DNA of 64,000 nucleotides from Rhizobium jaguaris (GTDB lineage: Bacteria; Pseudomonadota; Alphaproteobacteria; Rhizobiales; Rhizobiaceae): positions 3,711,501 to 3,775,500 of the forward strand of contig NZ_CP032694.1 in assembly GCF_003627755.1 (NCBI RefSeq), in the 5' to 3' direction. The stretch's first letter is position 1. Each line of letters opens with the position of its first letter. This document shows positions 46,141 to 55,263 of this stretch, one piece after another. A program made the position numbers and the translations under genes. Under the pieces are notes generated by a model, which saw only the letters and a program-made list of their open reading frames with translations, was not told the origin of the DNA and made no database searches.

Positions 46141-47013
46141 TTAAGCCTCCAGATTCTTGCCGACCGCGCGCATCAGGAAGATCGCGACGATATTGGCGAG
46201 GATAACGGCGATGATGCCGCCCGCCGATGCGCCGCCGACGTCCTGCTGCAGAACGAGCTGTGAATAGACCAGGTAAGTCAGGTTGGTCGTTGCCGTGCCC
46301 GGACCGCCATTGGTCGTGACCAGGATTTCGGCGAAGGCCGAGAGCAAAAAGATCGTCTCGATGAGGATGACGACTGTGATCGCACGCGCCAGATGCGGCA
46401 GGATGATATAGAGGAACTTCGATACCGCGCCGGCGCCGTCCATTTCGGCGGCTTCCTTCTGCTCTTCGTCGAGCGACTGCAATGCCGTCAGCAGAATGAG
46501 CGTCGCGAAGGGCAGCCACTGCCAGGCAACGATGATGATGATCGAAAACAGCGGAACCGTCTCCAGCCAGGTCAGCGGCTCGAGCCCGAAAAACTTGAAA
46601 AGATGCGCCAGAAGCCCGTTTACCGGGTTCATGAACATATGTTTCCAAATAAGGGCGGCGACCGTCGGCATGACGAAGAAGGGCGCCAGCACCAGCATGC
46701 GCACGATGCCTTGGCCGAAGATCGGCTGATCGAGAAGGAGCGCGAGGGCAATGCCGCCGACCACCGTGATGATCAACGCGCCGCCCACGAGCAGAAGCGT
46801 GACCAGCAGCGAATTCCAGAAGGCCGGGTCGGTGACGAAATATTGGTAGTTGAGAAACCCGATGAAGTTATGTTCGCCGGGGGACATGAGATTGTAGTTC
46901 AGCGTCGAGAAGTAGATCGTCATGACCAGGGGGACGATCATCCACGCGAACAGAAGCAAGACAGAGGGCGCCATCATGACGCGGGCGGTAGAACGGGTGT
47001 GCAACGTTGCCAT
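46141..47013 (-). CDS. smoF: polyol ABC transporter permease (MalF-type)
   Basis: A 290-residue permease with six hydrophobic segments; the first is SVLLLFAWMIVPLVMTIYFS. The coupling loop includes EEQKEAAEMDGAGAVSKFLY followed by IILPHL. Together with smoG it forms the channel. A spacer of about 145 bases with a terminator-like hairpin separates it from smoE, which would lower permease expression relative to the binding protein. Confidence 0.94.
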   Translation of the reverse strand: MATLHTRSTARVMMAPSVLLLFAWMIVPLVMTIYFSTLNYNLMSPGEHNFIGFLNYQYFVTDPAFWNSLLVTLLLVGGALIITVVGGIALALLLDQPIFGQGIVRMLVLAPFFVMPTVAALIWKHMFMNPVNGLLAHLFKFFGLEPLTWLETVPLFSIIIIVAWQWLPFATLILLTALQSLDEEQKEAAEMDGAGAVSKFLYIILPHLARAITVVILIETIFLLSAFAEILVTTNGGPGTATTNLTYLVYSQLVLQQDVGGASAGGIIAVILANIVAIFLMRAVGKNLEA

Positions 47014-47064
47014 GGCAAGTACCGACCTATCTTTTAGCAGGGAGAGTGGCCGCTGACCGGCTGA

Positions 47065-47108
47065 AATAAAAGAGGCCGCCGAAGAGCAGTTCGGACACTC
47101 GGCGGCCT
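47065..47108 (-). terminator. terminator-like hairpin between smoE and smoF
   Basis: Perfect ten-base arms AGGCCGCCGA (47073-47082) and TCGGCGGCCT (47099-47108), loop of 16. On the minus strand the stem is followed by CTTTTATTTC, so it may work as a partial terminator or as a 3' stabiliser of the smoE message. Confidence 0.7.
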
Positions 47109-47158
47109 AAGGGAGGAGAGCGCTAATAGACGCTCCCCTCCATACCTTGGGAGGTTTC

Positions 47159-48475
47159 TTATTTCGGATAGCCAGCCTTGGTCATTTCACGGCTGGTCAG
47201 TTGCTGCGCGGCCTTGAGGGCCTGATCGACCGGGATCTGGCCGGCAAGGGCAGCAGAGAACTGCTGGCCGACAGCGGTGCCGATACCCTGGAACTCAGGA
47301 ATAGCGACAAACTGGACACCGACATACGGGACCGGCTTGACGGTCGGGTGCGCCGGATCAGCCGCATTGATCGAGTCTAGCGTCATCTTCGCGAAAGGCG
47401 CTGCCTTCTGATAGTCCGCATTCGCATAGAGCGAGGCGCGGGTACCGGGAGGTGCATTCAGCCAGCCTTCCTTTTGGGCAACGAGGTTGGTGTAATCCTT
47501 GCTGGTTGCCCATTCGATGAACTTCTCAGCAGCTTCGGTCTTCTTCGACGAGGCCGGGACCGCCAAGCTCCATGCCCAGAGCCAGTTGCCGCGCTTGCCA
47601 AGGCCTTTATCAGGCGCCAGAGCGAATCCAACCTTGTCGGCAACCTTTGACTGCTTCGGGTCGGCAACGAACGAAGCTGCCACCGTCGCGTCGATCCACA
47701 TGCCGCACTTGCCGGTCTGGAACAGCGAGAGGTTTTCGTTGAAGCCGTTGGACGAAGCGCCCGGAGGGCCGGCGTCCTTCATCAGCTTGACGTAGAAGTC
47801 CAGCGTGTCCTTCCATTCCGGCTGATCGAACTGTGGCTTCCACTTTTCGTCGAACCAGCGAGCGCCGAACGAGTTCGACATCGCCGTCAGGAATGCCATG
47901 TTTTCGCCCCAGCCTGCCTTGCCGCGAAGGCAGATGCCGTAGATTTCATGGTCCTTGTCGGTGATCTTGCGGGCTGCGTCGGCGATGAAGTCCCAGGTCG
48001 GCGCATCCGGCATTTTCAGGCCGGCTTTTTCGAACAGGTCCTTACGGTACATCACCATCGAGCTTTCGCCGTAGAACGGCGCGGCATAGAGCTTGCCGTC
48101 CACCGTCAGGCCGCTGCGGATAGGCGGGAGAAGGTCATCTACATCATAGTTCTTGTCGGCGGTAAGCTTATCGAGCGGCGCGAGCCAGCCGAGCTTACTC
48201 CAGATCGGCACTTCATAGGTGCCGATCGTCAGCACGTCATATTGGCCGCCCTTGGTAGCGATGTCGGTCGTAACCTTCTGGCGCAATACGTTTTCCTCGA
48301 GCGTGACCCACTGCAGGTCAATGTCGGGATTCTTAGCTTTGAAATCGTCCGTAAGTTTCTGCATACGGACCATGTCGCCATTGTTCACGGTAGCAATCGT
48401 GAGGGTTTCGGCGGACGCCATTCCAGCAAACACCAGTGCGGAGCATGCGCCCAGCAGGAAAGTTTTCAATTTCAT
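47159..48475 (-). CDS. smoE: polyol ABC transporter substrate-binding protein
   Basis: A 438-residue exported binding protein. The signal peptide (KTFLLGACSALVFAGMASA) starts at the ATG at 48475; the mature part has LTIATVNNGDMVRMQKLTDD, VLTIGTYEVPIWSKLGWLAP and a long C-terminal region with VPYVGVQFVAIPEFQGIGTA. This matches the SmoE/MtlE group that binds sorbitol, mannitol and related polyols. The gene heads the importer operon. Between it and the upstream SorC gene are inverted repeats containing TTGCTC/GAGCAA, likely operators. Confidence 0.93.
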   Translation of the reverse strand: MKLKTFLLGACSALVFAGMASAETLTIATVNNGDMVRMQKLTDDFKAKNPDIDLQWVTLEENVLRQKVTTDIATKGGQYDVLTIGTYEVPIWSKLGWLAPLDKLTADKNYDVDDLLPPIRSGLTVDGKLYAAPFYGESSMVMYRKDLFEKAGLKMPDAPTWDFIADAARKITDKDHEIYGICLRGKAGWGENMAFLTAMSNSFGARWFDEKWKPQFDQPEWKDTLDFYVKLMKDAGPPGASSNGFNENLSLFQTGKCGMWIDATVAASFVADPKQSKVADKVGFALAPDKGLGKRGNWLWAWSLAVPASSKKTEAAEKFIEWATSKDYTNLVAQKEGWLNAPPGTRASLYANADYQKAAPFAKMTLDSINAADPAHPTVKPVPYVGVQFVAIPEFQGIGTAVGQQFSAALAGQIPVDQALKAAQQLTSREMTKAGYPK

Positions 48476-48512
48476 ATCTTCCTCCCAGAAGATCAAAAGA
48501 TGAGCATTCGCT

Positions 48513-48526
48513 TTGCTCGTGAGCAA
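48513..48526. promoter_or_regulatory. SorC operator candidate upstream of smoE
   Basis: TTGCTC-GT-GAGCAA is a perfect inverted repeat about 38 bases before smoE. An additional TGAGCA half-site lies at 48501, and the same motif recurs at 48615-48639 as TTTTTGCTCA/TGAGCAAAAA over the end of the regulator gene. Repeated GAGCA half-sites suit binding of a tetrameric SorC protein. Confidence 0.65.
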
Positions 48527-48621
48527 TTACTCGTCTTTTGCCGCAAAATGTCAATGCGGATTCGTTGCTGCGTTGCCGAACATGCAGCTCATCTACTTGT
48601 TTTTATGATGTTATTTTTTGC

Positions 48622-49575
48622 TCATTCTTTGAGCAAAAATTCAGCAGTCGCTTCGTCGGTGATCAAACCATTGATTTGGTGGCCAGTAACGGCAGCCTTG
48701 ATGGCCTCGAACTTGCGTTTGCCCTTGGCGATTCCGATGACTGAGGAGGCTTCGCGCGGGGGAAGCGGTGCGCTGGCGACCCGGTCGTTGATGGCATCAG
48801 ACATCAGCTTGCCCTGACCGTCGAAGACCCACCCGCAGATTTCGCCGGCCGCTCCCCGCTTCATCAATGCCAGCATCTCGTCTCTCTCGAGAAAACCATC
48901 GAGACATAGCGGTGCCTCGATACCCATCTCGCCGACACCGACGAAAGTCACGTCGGCCTGCGCGCTGATATTGAGCGTCGAGCGCACCAGCGCCTGCGCA
49001 TGCAGAAGTTCGCGTTCCGCGGCCGAGGAGACGAGCACCGGCAGAGGCATGGGATAGTGTCGCGCCTTGACCGCATCGGCCATGCTGAAGATGACATTGT
49101 AGTAGGCAGCCGATCCGTCCGGACCGATATTGCCGGTCAGCGATACGACTCGATGCTGCGGACATTCGATGACCGGCAGTTGATCGACCGCGGCCTTCAG
49201 CGTGCGGCCAGTGCCGACCGCCAGCACGATCGGATCGCTGCGTTTCAGCCAACGCTCGATTTCCGCAGCCCCCGCTTCGGCGATGCCGACCGTCGACGAC
49301 GTTCCGTTCGGATCGCTCGGTACCACTTCGACATGCCTAAGCTTGAATTTTTCGCGCAGCGCCGCGGCATATTCGAGGCAGGCGGCGATCGGATGATCCA
49401 GCCGCACCTTGATCAGCCGTTCGGCAACCGCGAGCGACACCAGCCGCTGTGCCGATTGCCGGGAGATTCCCATGGCGATGGCGATCTCGTCCTGCGTCCG
49501 CCCGGCAACGTAATACAGCCAGCCAGCTCTCGCCGCGTCGTCAAGCCGCCCTTGGGAATCCAACTTCCTGGCCAT
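48622..49575 (-). CDS. SorC/DeoR-type regulator of the polyol operon
   Basis: A 317-residue regulator with N-terminal HTH (RTQDEIAIAMGISRQSAQRL at about residues 25-45) and SorC sugar-binding domain (DPIVLAVGTGRTLKAAVDQL, VSLTGNIGPDGSAAYYNVIF). The ATG at 49575 begins MARKLDSQG. It lies 146 bases upstream of smoE in the same direction and 67 bases after fucU, so it is the natural regulator of polyol uptake, comparable with SmoC of Rhodobacter. A palindrome with TTGCTC/GAGCAA is present on both sides of the spacer to smoE. Confidence 0.93.
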   Translation of the reverse strand: MARKLDSQGRLDDAARAGWLYYVAGRTQDEIAIAMGISRQSAQRLVSLAVAERLIKVRLDHPIAACLEYAAALREKFKLRHVEVVPSDPNGTSSTVGIAEAGAAEIERWLKRSDPIVLAVGTGRTLKAAVDQLPVIECPQHRVVSLTGNIGPDGSAAYYNVIFSMADAVKARHYPMPLPVLVSSAAERELLHAQALVRSTLNISAQADVTFVGVGEMGIEAPLCLDGFLERDEMLALMKRGAAGEICGWVFDGQGKLMSDAINDRVASAPLPPREASSVIGIAKGKRKFEAIKAAVTGHQINGLITDEATAEFLLKE

Positions 49576-49642
49576 CACATTCCTTTGCAAATGCAAAAAC
49601 GGCGCCTCTTTTTTCAGGCGGAGCTTTGATGTGGTACGTTAC

Positions 49643-50095
49643 TCAGTTTTCTGGCGGGATGACGCCCTTGGTCAAGGTAAAACAACCATAGAAGCGGCGT
49701 TCCCCGGTTTGGATCACGCAATAGGCGGTTTTTGCCCGCTCATAGAAAGCGAAACGCTCGACGGCCGTCAAAGGCCAATGTTTGCCTTCGGCGCTATCGA
49801 TCGCCGCCTGCACTTCCCCCTGAACCTGGGGCACTACGTCCGCCGCACCGACCACCTCCATACGCGCCGCCGCATCGGCGATAAACGTATCGAGCGGCAT
49901 CAGCGACAGCACCGCCGCAACAGCTTCGGCCGCCGATACGTTGTCGATTCGCAGAAGGTGGCCCAGCGTGGTCTGGCGTGCAATTGCGTCGGCCGGAAAA
50001 TTCGTATCGACGATCGCCAGCATGTCGCCATGCCCCATCGATTTCAACGCATGCAGCACGTCCGCATTCAGTAGCGGCGAAATTCCCTTCAGCAT
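49643..50095 (-). CDS. fucU: RbsD/FucU family sugar mutarotase
   Basis: A 150-residue protein of the RbsD/FucU family. The opening LKGISPLLNADVLHALKSMG followed by HGDMLAIVDTNFP includes the catalytic His, and the end ERFAFYERAKTAYCVIQTGE matches FucU, L-fucose mutarotase, better than RbsD. Length is typical (140-150). It stands at the head of the polyol cluster rather than next to fucose genes; the second mutarotase in the window, a RhaM type, is at 21873. Its sugar here is not evident. Confidence 0.92.
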   Translation of the reverse strand: MLKGISPLLNADVLHALKSMGHGDMLAIVDTNFPADAIARQTTLGHLLRIDNVSAAEAVAAVLSLMPLDTFIADAAARMEVVGAADVVPQVQGEVQAAIDSAEGKHWPLTAVERFAFYERAKTAYCVIQTGERRFYGCFTLTKGVIPPEN

Positions 50096-50325
50096 GAACG
50101 AGCCTCCCCGAGCTCTTCGATCAGCGGCTGTTCAGCAGCCGCGCTCCTTGTTGGGAGGAAAGAAGTAATCGCGGCTCCGATCTCTGTCCATAGCCACCGT
50201 GAACGTTATCGGTCGGAGAACCCAAGGATAAGATGTGAGCTTCTCATTGTGGCTTATTTCGGCCTTTATTGACCAGATAGGTTCGGCGGCATTAACTGAT
50301 GCAGCGCGAAAGTTGCGAGGGACAG

Positions 50326-50985
50326 GTGAGGATTCTTCTGGTCGAAGACGATGAGACGATCGGCGGCGCAGTTCGCGACCATATCGCTGCGACCCCGCAT
50401 GCCATCGACTGGGTAAAAAACCTGGCCGATGCGACCGAGGTCACCAGTGCCGTGCATTACGGCCTTATCCTGCTTGACCTGCAGCTTCCCGACGGCATCG
50501 GCATCGACTTCCTCAGGAAACTGCGCCGCAAGCCTGACGAGACGCCCGTCATCATCCTGACCGCCCGCGACCAGATTTCCGACCGGATCGACGGGTTGAA
50601 CAGCGGCGCCGACGATTATCTCGTCAAGCCTTTCAATCTTGACGAACTCTCCGCCCGGATCATGGCAGTGGCTCGCCGCTATAGCGGTAGTCCGCAACCG
50701 ACGATCCGCTTTGCCGATCTCGAAATCGACCTGCCGCAACGGCGCATTTCGCTCTCCGGCAAGGATGTCGTGCTGACCGGGCGGGAATGGGCGGTTCTCG
50801 ATCTATTGGTCGCGCGACCAGGCGCCATCGTCTCAAAGGACCAGATCGAAGAGGCGCTTTATGCCTTCGGCTCGGAAATCGAAAGCAACACCGTGGAAGT
50901 CTATGTCAGCCGTCTGCGCAAGAAGATCGGCAGGGACCGCATCCGCACGGCCCGCGGCGTCGGCTATTGCCTGGGTGAGAGATGA
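50326..50985 (+). CDS. OmpR/PhoB family response regulator
   Basis: A 219-residue two-component regulator. The receiver domain has the acidic pair in LLVEDDE, the phosphate-accepting Asp in GLILLDLQLPDG, the conserved Thr in VIILTARDQ and the Lys in DDYLVKPFN. The C-terminal winged helix ends with SNTVEVYVSRLRKKIGRDRI followed by RTARGVGYCLGE. I chose the GTG at 50326 since GAGGGA lies five bases upstream and the family starts with VRILLVEDD; an ATG at 50299 is the alternative. The stop overlaps the kinase start by four bases. The stimulus is unknown. Confidence 0.93.
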   Translation: MRILLVEDDETIGGAVRDHIAATPHAIDWVKNLADATEVTSAVHYGLILLDLQLPDGIGIDFLRKLRRKPDETPVIILTARDQISDRIDGLNSGADDYLVKPFNLDELSARIMAVARRYSGSPQPTIRFADLEIDLPQRRISLSGKDVVLTGREWAVLDLLVARPGAIVSKDQIEEALYAFGSEIESNTVEVYVSRLRKKIGRDRIRTARGVGYCLGER

Positions 50986-52334
50986 CCCAACGCAGGGGCC
51001 TCAAACGCACCAGCATCACCCGCCGCCTGATCGCGGCACTCACCGGCACGGTTGTCCTGTTCTGGCTGATCGCCGTCGGGATCGGCGTCTATGTGGTCAA
51101 CAAGGAACTCTCCGAGACCTTCGACGGCGCATTGCAGGAAACCGCCCAGCGGCTGATCCCGCTGGTGGTCGACGATCTCGCCGATCGTGATCCCGCCGCC
51201 GATCCGCAAACTCTCGAAAACATGGAGAGGGGACTCAATCGGGAATATCTGACTTACCAAGTGCTCGACGCGACCGGCAAGCTGCTCCTGCATTCCCATG
51301 ATGCGCCGACGACGCCCTACGACGTGCCGCTGCAGATCGGATTCCACAACACGGCGAAATACCGAATCTATACCGAATCCTCACCGAACGGCTCGCTCTT
51401 CCTGCATGTCGCCGATGCCTTCAAGAACCGCCGGGAAGCAGCGCGCGAGAGCGGCGTAGCCCTGCTCTGGCCGCTGCTCGCACTGATCCCGGGCAGCATT
51501 CTCGCCATTTGGTTCATCGTCGGCCGCTCTCTTCGGCCGATCGACCGGTTGCGATCGGAAATCGCCACTAAGGACGGCGGTAACATGGCGCCGTTGGAGA
51601 GCGACACTCTGCCACATGAGCTGCGGCCGATCGCCCGTTCCGTCAATCTGCTGCTCGGCCGCCTGCGCTCCGCCCTTGAAGCCGAGCGGGAATTCACCGC
51701 CAACAGCGCCCATGAGCTACGCACGCCGATCGCAGGCGCGCTCGCGCAGACGCAGCGCCTGATCGCCGAGCTGCCGAAAGGGGCGCTTGTCGAACGCGCT
51801 GGACGGATCGAGACCTCGCTTTCCAATCTCGGCCGGCTGGCGGAGAAATTGCTGCAGCTTTCCCGCGCCCAGGCCGGCATCGGCGCGGGCGACAAGCCCG
51901 CCGATCTGATCGCCATCATCGAAACCATCATCGGCGACTACGATCGCGACACGGGCACGGCCGGCCGCATTCTCCTGGAAAACGAGGCGGACGAAAAGCT
52001 GATCCGCAACGTCGACATCGACGGCTTCGCCATCGTCATGCGCAACTTGATCGAAAACGCCCTGATCCACGGCCCAGCCGACGACGAGGTGACCGTCAAA
52101 ATCGATAACGGCATCGTTCGAGTTCTGAACGGTGGCAATCTGCTGTCACAGGAAGAACTGGCCGGTTTGAAAAAGCGTTTCTGGCGCGGAAAGACCAAAG
52201 CTTCCGGCTCCGGCCTCGGCCTTGCCATCGCCGAGCGCATTGTCGCACAGATCGGCGGCCGGCTCGATCTGCTGTCGCCCGCCACCGGTCAGATGGACGG
52301 TTTTGAAGCCAGGATCGTTCTCCCGAAGATCTGA
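50982..52334 (+). CDS. sensor histidine kinase, partner of the OmpR-type regulator
   Basis: A 450-residue membrane kinase. First membrane segment at about residues 15-38 (LIAALTGTVVLFWLIAVGIG), a periplasmic sensing part to about 165, second segment LLWPLLALIPGSILAIWFIV, then a HAMP-like linker. The H-box is NSAHELRTPIAGALAQTQRL with the phosphorylated His; the N-box is NLIENALIHGP and the G-boxes KASGSGLGLAIAERI. It is coupled to the regulator gene by an ATGA overlap. Resembles the TctE/QseC-like group by organisation, without a clear signal. Confidence 0.94.
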   Translation: MTQRRGLKRTSITRRLIAALTGTVVLFWLIAVGIGVYVVNKELSETFDGALQETAQRLIPLVVDDLADRDPAADPQTLENMERGLNREYLTYQVLDATGKLLLHSHDAPTTPYDVPLQIGFHNTAKYRIYTESSPNGSLFLHVADAFKNRREAARESGVALLWPLLALIPGSILAIWFIVGRSLRPIDRLRSEIATKDGGNMAPLESDTLPHELRPIARSVNLLLGRLRSALEAEREFTANSAHELRTPIAGALAQTQRLIAELPKGALVERAGRIETSLSNLGRLAEKLLQLSRAQAGIGAGDKPADLIAIIETIIGDYDRDTGTAGRILLENEADEKLIRNVDIDGFAIVMRNLIENALIHGPADDEVTVKIDNGIVRVLNGGNLLSQEELAGLKKRFWRGKTKASGSGLGLAIAERIVAQIGGRLDLLSPATGQMDGFEARIVLPKI

Positions 52335-52428
52335 TCGCACCAGGGATGGGCGCCGCTTGCCGATTGGCCTTGCAAAGACCGGCAAAGGGTGCGAGCAAGC
52401 GCAAGACGTTTCCTGCAGGCCAGTATTT

Positions 52429-53355
52429 ATGATCGTTTCCTTCGACATCGGGGGCACCGCCATCAAAGGCGGTATCGCCCACTCCATGACAGACATCACG
52501 CCGCTCGCCCGACGCCCGACGCCGAAGCATGATTTTGGCGAATTCGTCGCGGCTTTGCGCGCTGTTATCGCCGAGACCGGAGAGAAGCCGGATTGCATTT
52601 CCTTTTCCATCGCTGGCGTCGTCGACCCTGACACGCAGGCACTGACCTGCGCCAACATTCCCTGCATCCATGGCCGGCGCCTTGCTGCCGAGCTGGAAGC
52701 GGAACTCGGCTATCCCGTCCTGATCGCCAACGATGCCGATTGCTTCGCGATGGCGGAGGCGATGTCCGGCGCCGGACGCGGGCACCGCATCGTCTTCGGC
52801 GCCATTCTCGGCACCGGCGTCGGTGGCGGCCTCGTGGCGGATAGCCGCCTCGTCAATGCCGCCGGCGGCTTTGCCGGCGAGTGGGGCCACGGCCCGATCA
52901 TCGCATCTTTTGCCGGCAATCCGCCGGCCGCCATCCCTGCCTATCCCTGCGGATGCGGCCAAAAAGGTTGCGTCGATACGGTCGGCGGCGCCCGGGGCGT
53001 CGAACGCCTGCACAAGACCCTGCATGGACTGGAATTTTCCAGCGAGGAAATCATCCGCCAATGGCTTGATGGCGATGCCAAGGCCGAGCGGACGATCGAT
53101 GTGCTGGTCGATCTCGTCGCCTCGCCACTCGCGCTGACCGTCAATATCACCGGCGCGACGATCGTCCCTGTCGGCGGCGGCCTTTCCAATGTCGAACCCT
53201 TGCTGGCTCGGCTGGACGCGGCCGTGCGCGCGCGTATCCTTCGCAAGTTCGACCGTCCGCTAGTCGTCCGGAGCGAATGCCGGGTCGAGCCCGGTCTTAT
53301 CGGCGCGGCAGTGTTGGGGCTGAAATTTGTTGACGAGCAAAGCCATGCTGCTTGA
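52429..53355 (+). CDS. ROK family sugar kinase
   Basis: A 308-residue kinase of the ROK family. The ATP motif is SFDIGGTAIKGGIAH at residues 4-18, the catalytic Asp in LIANDADCFAMAEA, followed by ILGTGVGGGLVAD and the His with the three-Cys zinc motif in YPCGCGQKGCVDT. No HTH is present, so it is an enzyme rather than a NagC-type repressor. N-acetylglucosamine, N-acetylmannosamine and glucose are usual substrates; which one is not evident. It overlaps the cutC gene by 11 bases, so the two are cotranscribed. The ATG at 52429 is directly before the kinase fold. Confidence 0.9.
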   Translation: MIVSFDIGGTAIKGGIAHSMTDITPLARRPTPKHDFGEFVAALRAVIAETGEKPDCISFSIAGVVDPDTQALTCANIPCIHGRRLAAELEAELGYPVLIANDADCFAMAEAMSGAGRGHRIVFGAILGTGVGGGLVADSRLVNAAGGFAGEWGHGPIIASFAGNPPAAIPAYPCGCGQKGCVDTVGGARGVERLHKTLHGLEFSSEEIIRQWLDGDAKAERTIDVLVDLVASPLALTVNITGATIVPVGGGLSNVEPLLARLDAAVRARILRKFDRPLVVRSECRVEPGLIGAAVLGLKFVDEQSHAA

Positions 53356-54055
53356 GGTCTGCGTCGAGGATATTGCAGGCCTCAACGCCGCCGTCGCCGG
53401 TGGCGCCGATCGCATCGAGCTTTGCAGCGCCCTTGCCGTCGGCGGCCTGACCCCGAGTGCCGGGCTGATGGCGATGGCGGCGCGCGCGCCCATCCCTGCC
53501 TACGCCATGATCCGCCCTCGCGCCGGCAGTTTCGTTTACTCGGCAGATGAACTCGCCGTCATGAAGAGCGACATTGATGCCGTCAGGCATGCCGGCCTGC
53601 CAGGCGTCGTGCTCGGTGCCTCCCTGCCGGACGGCCGCCTGGACAGCGATACGCTCGCCGCTCTCGTCGCTCATGCGGGAGGCCTCGGCATGACATTGCA
53701 CCGCGCCTTCGATCTCGTTCTGGATATCGAGGAAGCAGTGGAACTCGCCGTTTCGCTGGGGTTCGAGCGCATCCTGACGTCCGGCTGCGAGAAGACGGCC
53801 GTGAAAGGGCTCGCCGTGTTGGAACGGTCAATCGCCATCGCTGCCGGCCGCATCTCCATCATGCCTGGCTCGGGCGTCAATATCGGGACGGTCGGTAAGC
53901 TCTGGCCGAGATTGGCGATCGGCGAAATCCATTCCTCCTGCTCCGTTGCCGAGACGGAGACGAATGAACACCTGCTTGCGTTCGGATTTTCTGCACCAAC
54001 TGTCCGCCGTACCGACGCCGCCACCGTCAGGACGCTCAAGGCGCATTTCGCCTGA
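53345..54055 (+). CDS. cutC: CutC family protein
   Basis: A 236-residue TIM-barrel protein of the CutC family. Visible are LEVCVEDIAGLNAAVAGGAD, RIELCSALAVGGLTPSAGLM, the MIRPRAGSFVYS signature with IRPR and the LTSGCEKTAVKGL region. Family members were first linked to copper homeostasis in E. coli; the enzymatic role remains uncertain. Length is a little short of E. coli CutC (248). Translation overlaps with the ROK kinase gene, which hints at a sugar-related rather than copper-related role here. Confidence 0.92.
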   Translation: MLLEVCVEDIAGLNAAVAGGADRIELCSALAVGGLTPSAGLMAMAARAPIPAYAMIRPRAGSFVYSADELAVMKSDIDAVRHAGLPGVVLGASLPDGRLDSDTLAALVAHAGGLGMTLHRAFDLVLDIEEAVELAVSLGFERILTSGCEKTAVKGLAVLERSIAIAAGRISIMPGSGVNIGTVGKLWPRLAIGEIHSSCSVAETETNEHLLAFGFSAPTVRRTDAATVRTLKAHFA

Positions 54056-54194
54056 ACAGGGCTGCGATTTGACAAAGAAACGGTAGAATGATCAATCGTT
54101 CATAAACGCATGTTGTGTAGCTATAGATCGGCTGCGGAATGCCAACCCTTTGCAGTTGAGCAGGTTTCCTCTGGAGTAGCTGTAGATCTGAACC

Positions 54195-55127
54195 ATGTCG
54201 GTGGCGCCACTTCGCAAGAAAAGCAGGGCTGTCTTCTGGATTGCGGCGATCGTCATCGGCTCGATCATTTTGGCGACGGCGCTGTTTGCCAACGGCATGC
54301 ACAATCTCCGGGCGCTTGATGCCCGCTATCATCTCGACCTGTTCAAGGGGGCGGCACAGCAGCCCCCAACCCCGGCCGTGACGGCCGCCGCCGCGCAAAC
54401 CGCCACCGGCCAAGCTGCCAATCCGAAACCGGCCGAAACCGGCGCCCCGAGAAGTCCGCCGGCCAATCCGGCAACGACTACGGCGCCTGCACGTGCACCT
54501 GTGCAGACGCCGGCCACGCCTGCCAAAGCCCCGGCAGCGGCGAAAGTAAAACATGCTCGACGCTCTCACCTGTTCGATACGCCCGTCGACGCCCTGCGCG
54601 GCGCGTTCATCCGAAGCTGGCGGACAACGGGGCCGATGCTGTGCGCCGACCTCATCAAATCGGGCCTGCCTGTCGGTGAATGGAGGCAGAGCGCGCTTGG
54701 CGTTGGGACTTACGAATGCAGCTACGAGATCCAGAAGGGCGGCAACGGTGATTCGAACGCGGCGTCATTCTTTATCATCATCCGCGGCACGCCAGCCGGA
54801 GAGCTCGACAATATCCGTATCAAGGTGATCATGCCCGACAATGTGGACGGCCGCGCGATCGGCGAGACATTCATTGACGGCGTCGTCCAGCTGCTGACCG
54901 AAACCCGCTGGCTCGACTTTCAGACCGCGCTCGAAGCGATCGGCAAACTGCAGGACGTGACGCAGAGAGCTTTCGGCGCAAAACTCGCCTTCTTCCGGGA
55001 ATTCCAAAACGACAGGAGTTTCAATCTTCAGTTGGGGCTGGAGAGAAAAACGCCGGAGGAGATCCGCACGGGCATCGTTTTCGACAAGGCGCGATGGACG
55101 CTCCCATCGCCGTCACCTGTCAAATAG
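54195..55127 (+). CDS. membrane-anchored protein with Ala/Pro-rich linker, unknown function
   Basis: A 310-residue protein that I do not recognise. One membrane segment near the N-terminus (RAVFWIAAIVIGSIILATAL, residues about 11-30) is followed by an 80-residue linker rich in Ala, Pro and Thr (about 52-120). The C-terminal domain from about residue 125 is well structured, with DTPVDALRGAFIRSWRTTGP, GVGTYECSYEIQKGGNGDSN and ASFFIIIRGTPAGELDNIRI, and is probably periplasmic. Two Cys in this part could form a disulfide. No operon partner. Confidence 0.75.
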   Translation: MSVAPLRKKSRAVFWIAAIVIGSIILATALFANGMHNLRALDARYHLDLFKGAAQQPPTPAVTAAAAQTATGQAANPKPAETGAPRSPPANPATTTAPARAPVQTPATPAKAPAAAKVKHARRSHLFDTPVDALRGAFIRSWRTTGPMLCADLIKSGLPVGEWRQSALGVGTYECSYEIQKGGNGDSNAASFFIIIRGTPAGELDNIRIKVIMPDNVDGRAIGETFIDGVVQLLTETRWLDFQTALEAIGKLQDVTQRAFGAKLAFFREFQNDRSFNLQLGLERKTPEEIRTGIVFDKARWTLPSPSPVK

Positions 55128-55263
55128 CAGAACCGCTCGCGAAAATTTGACATCGCGTTTGCGACGAAGGGTCTCCGTTCCGCCTGCTTTTTGTTGCACC
55201 GCGCCATCGATAGTGGTCAAATGACCCTTGTCTTGATGGCCGGTGAATCGCCGGTCGCCCACA

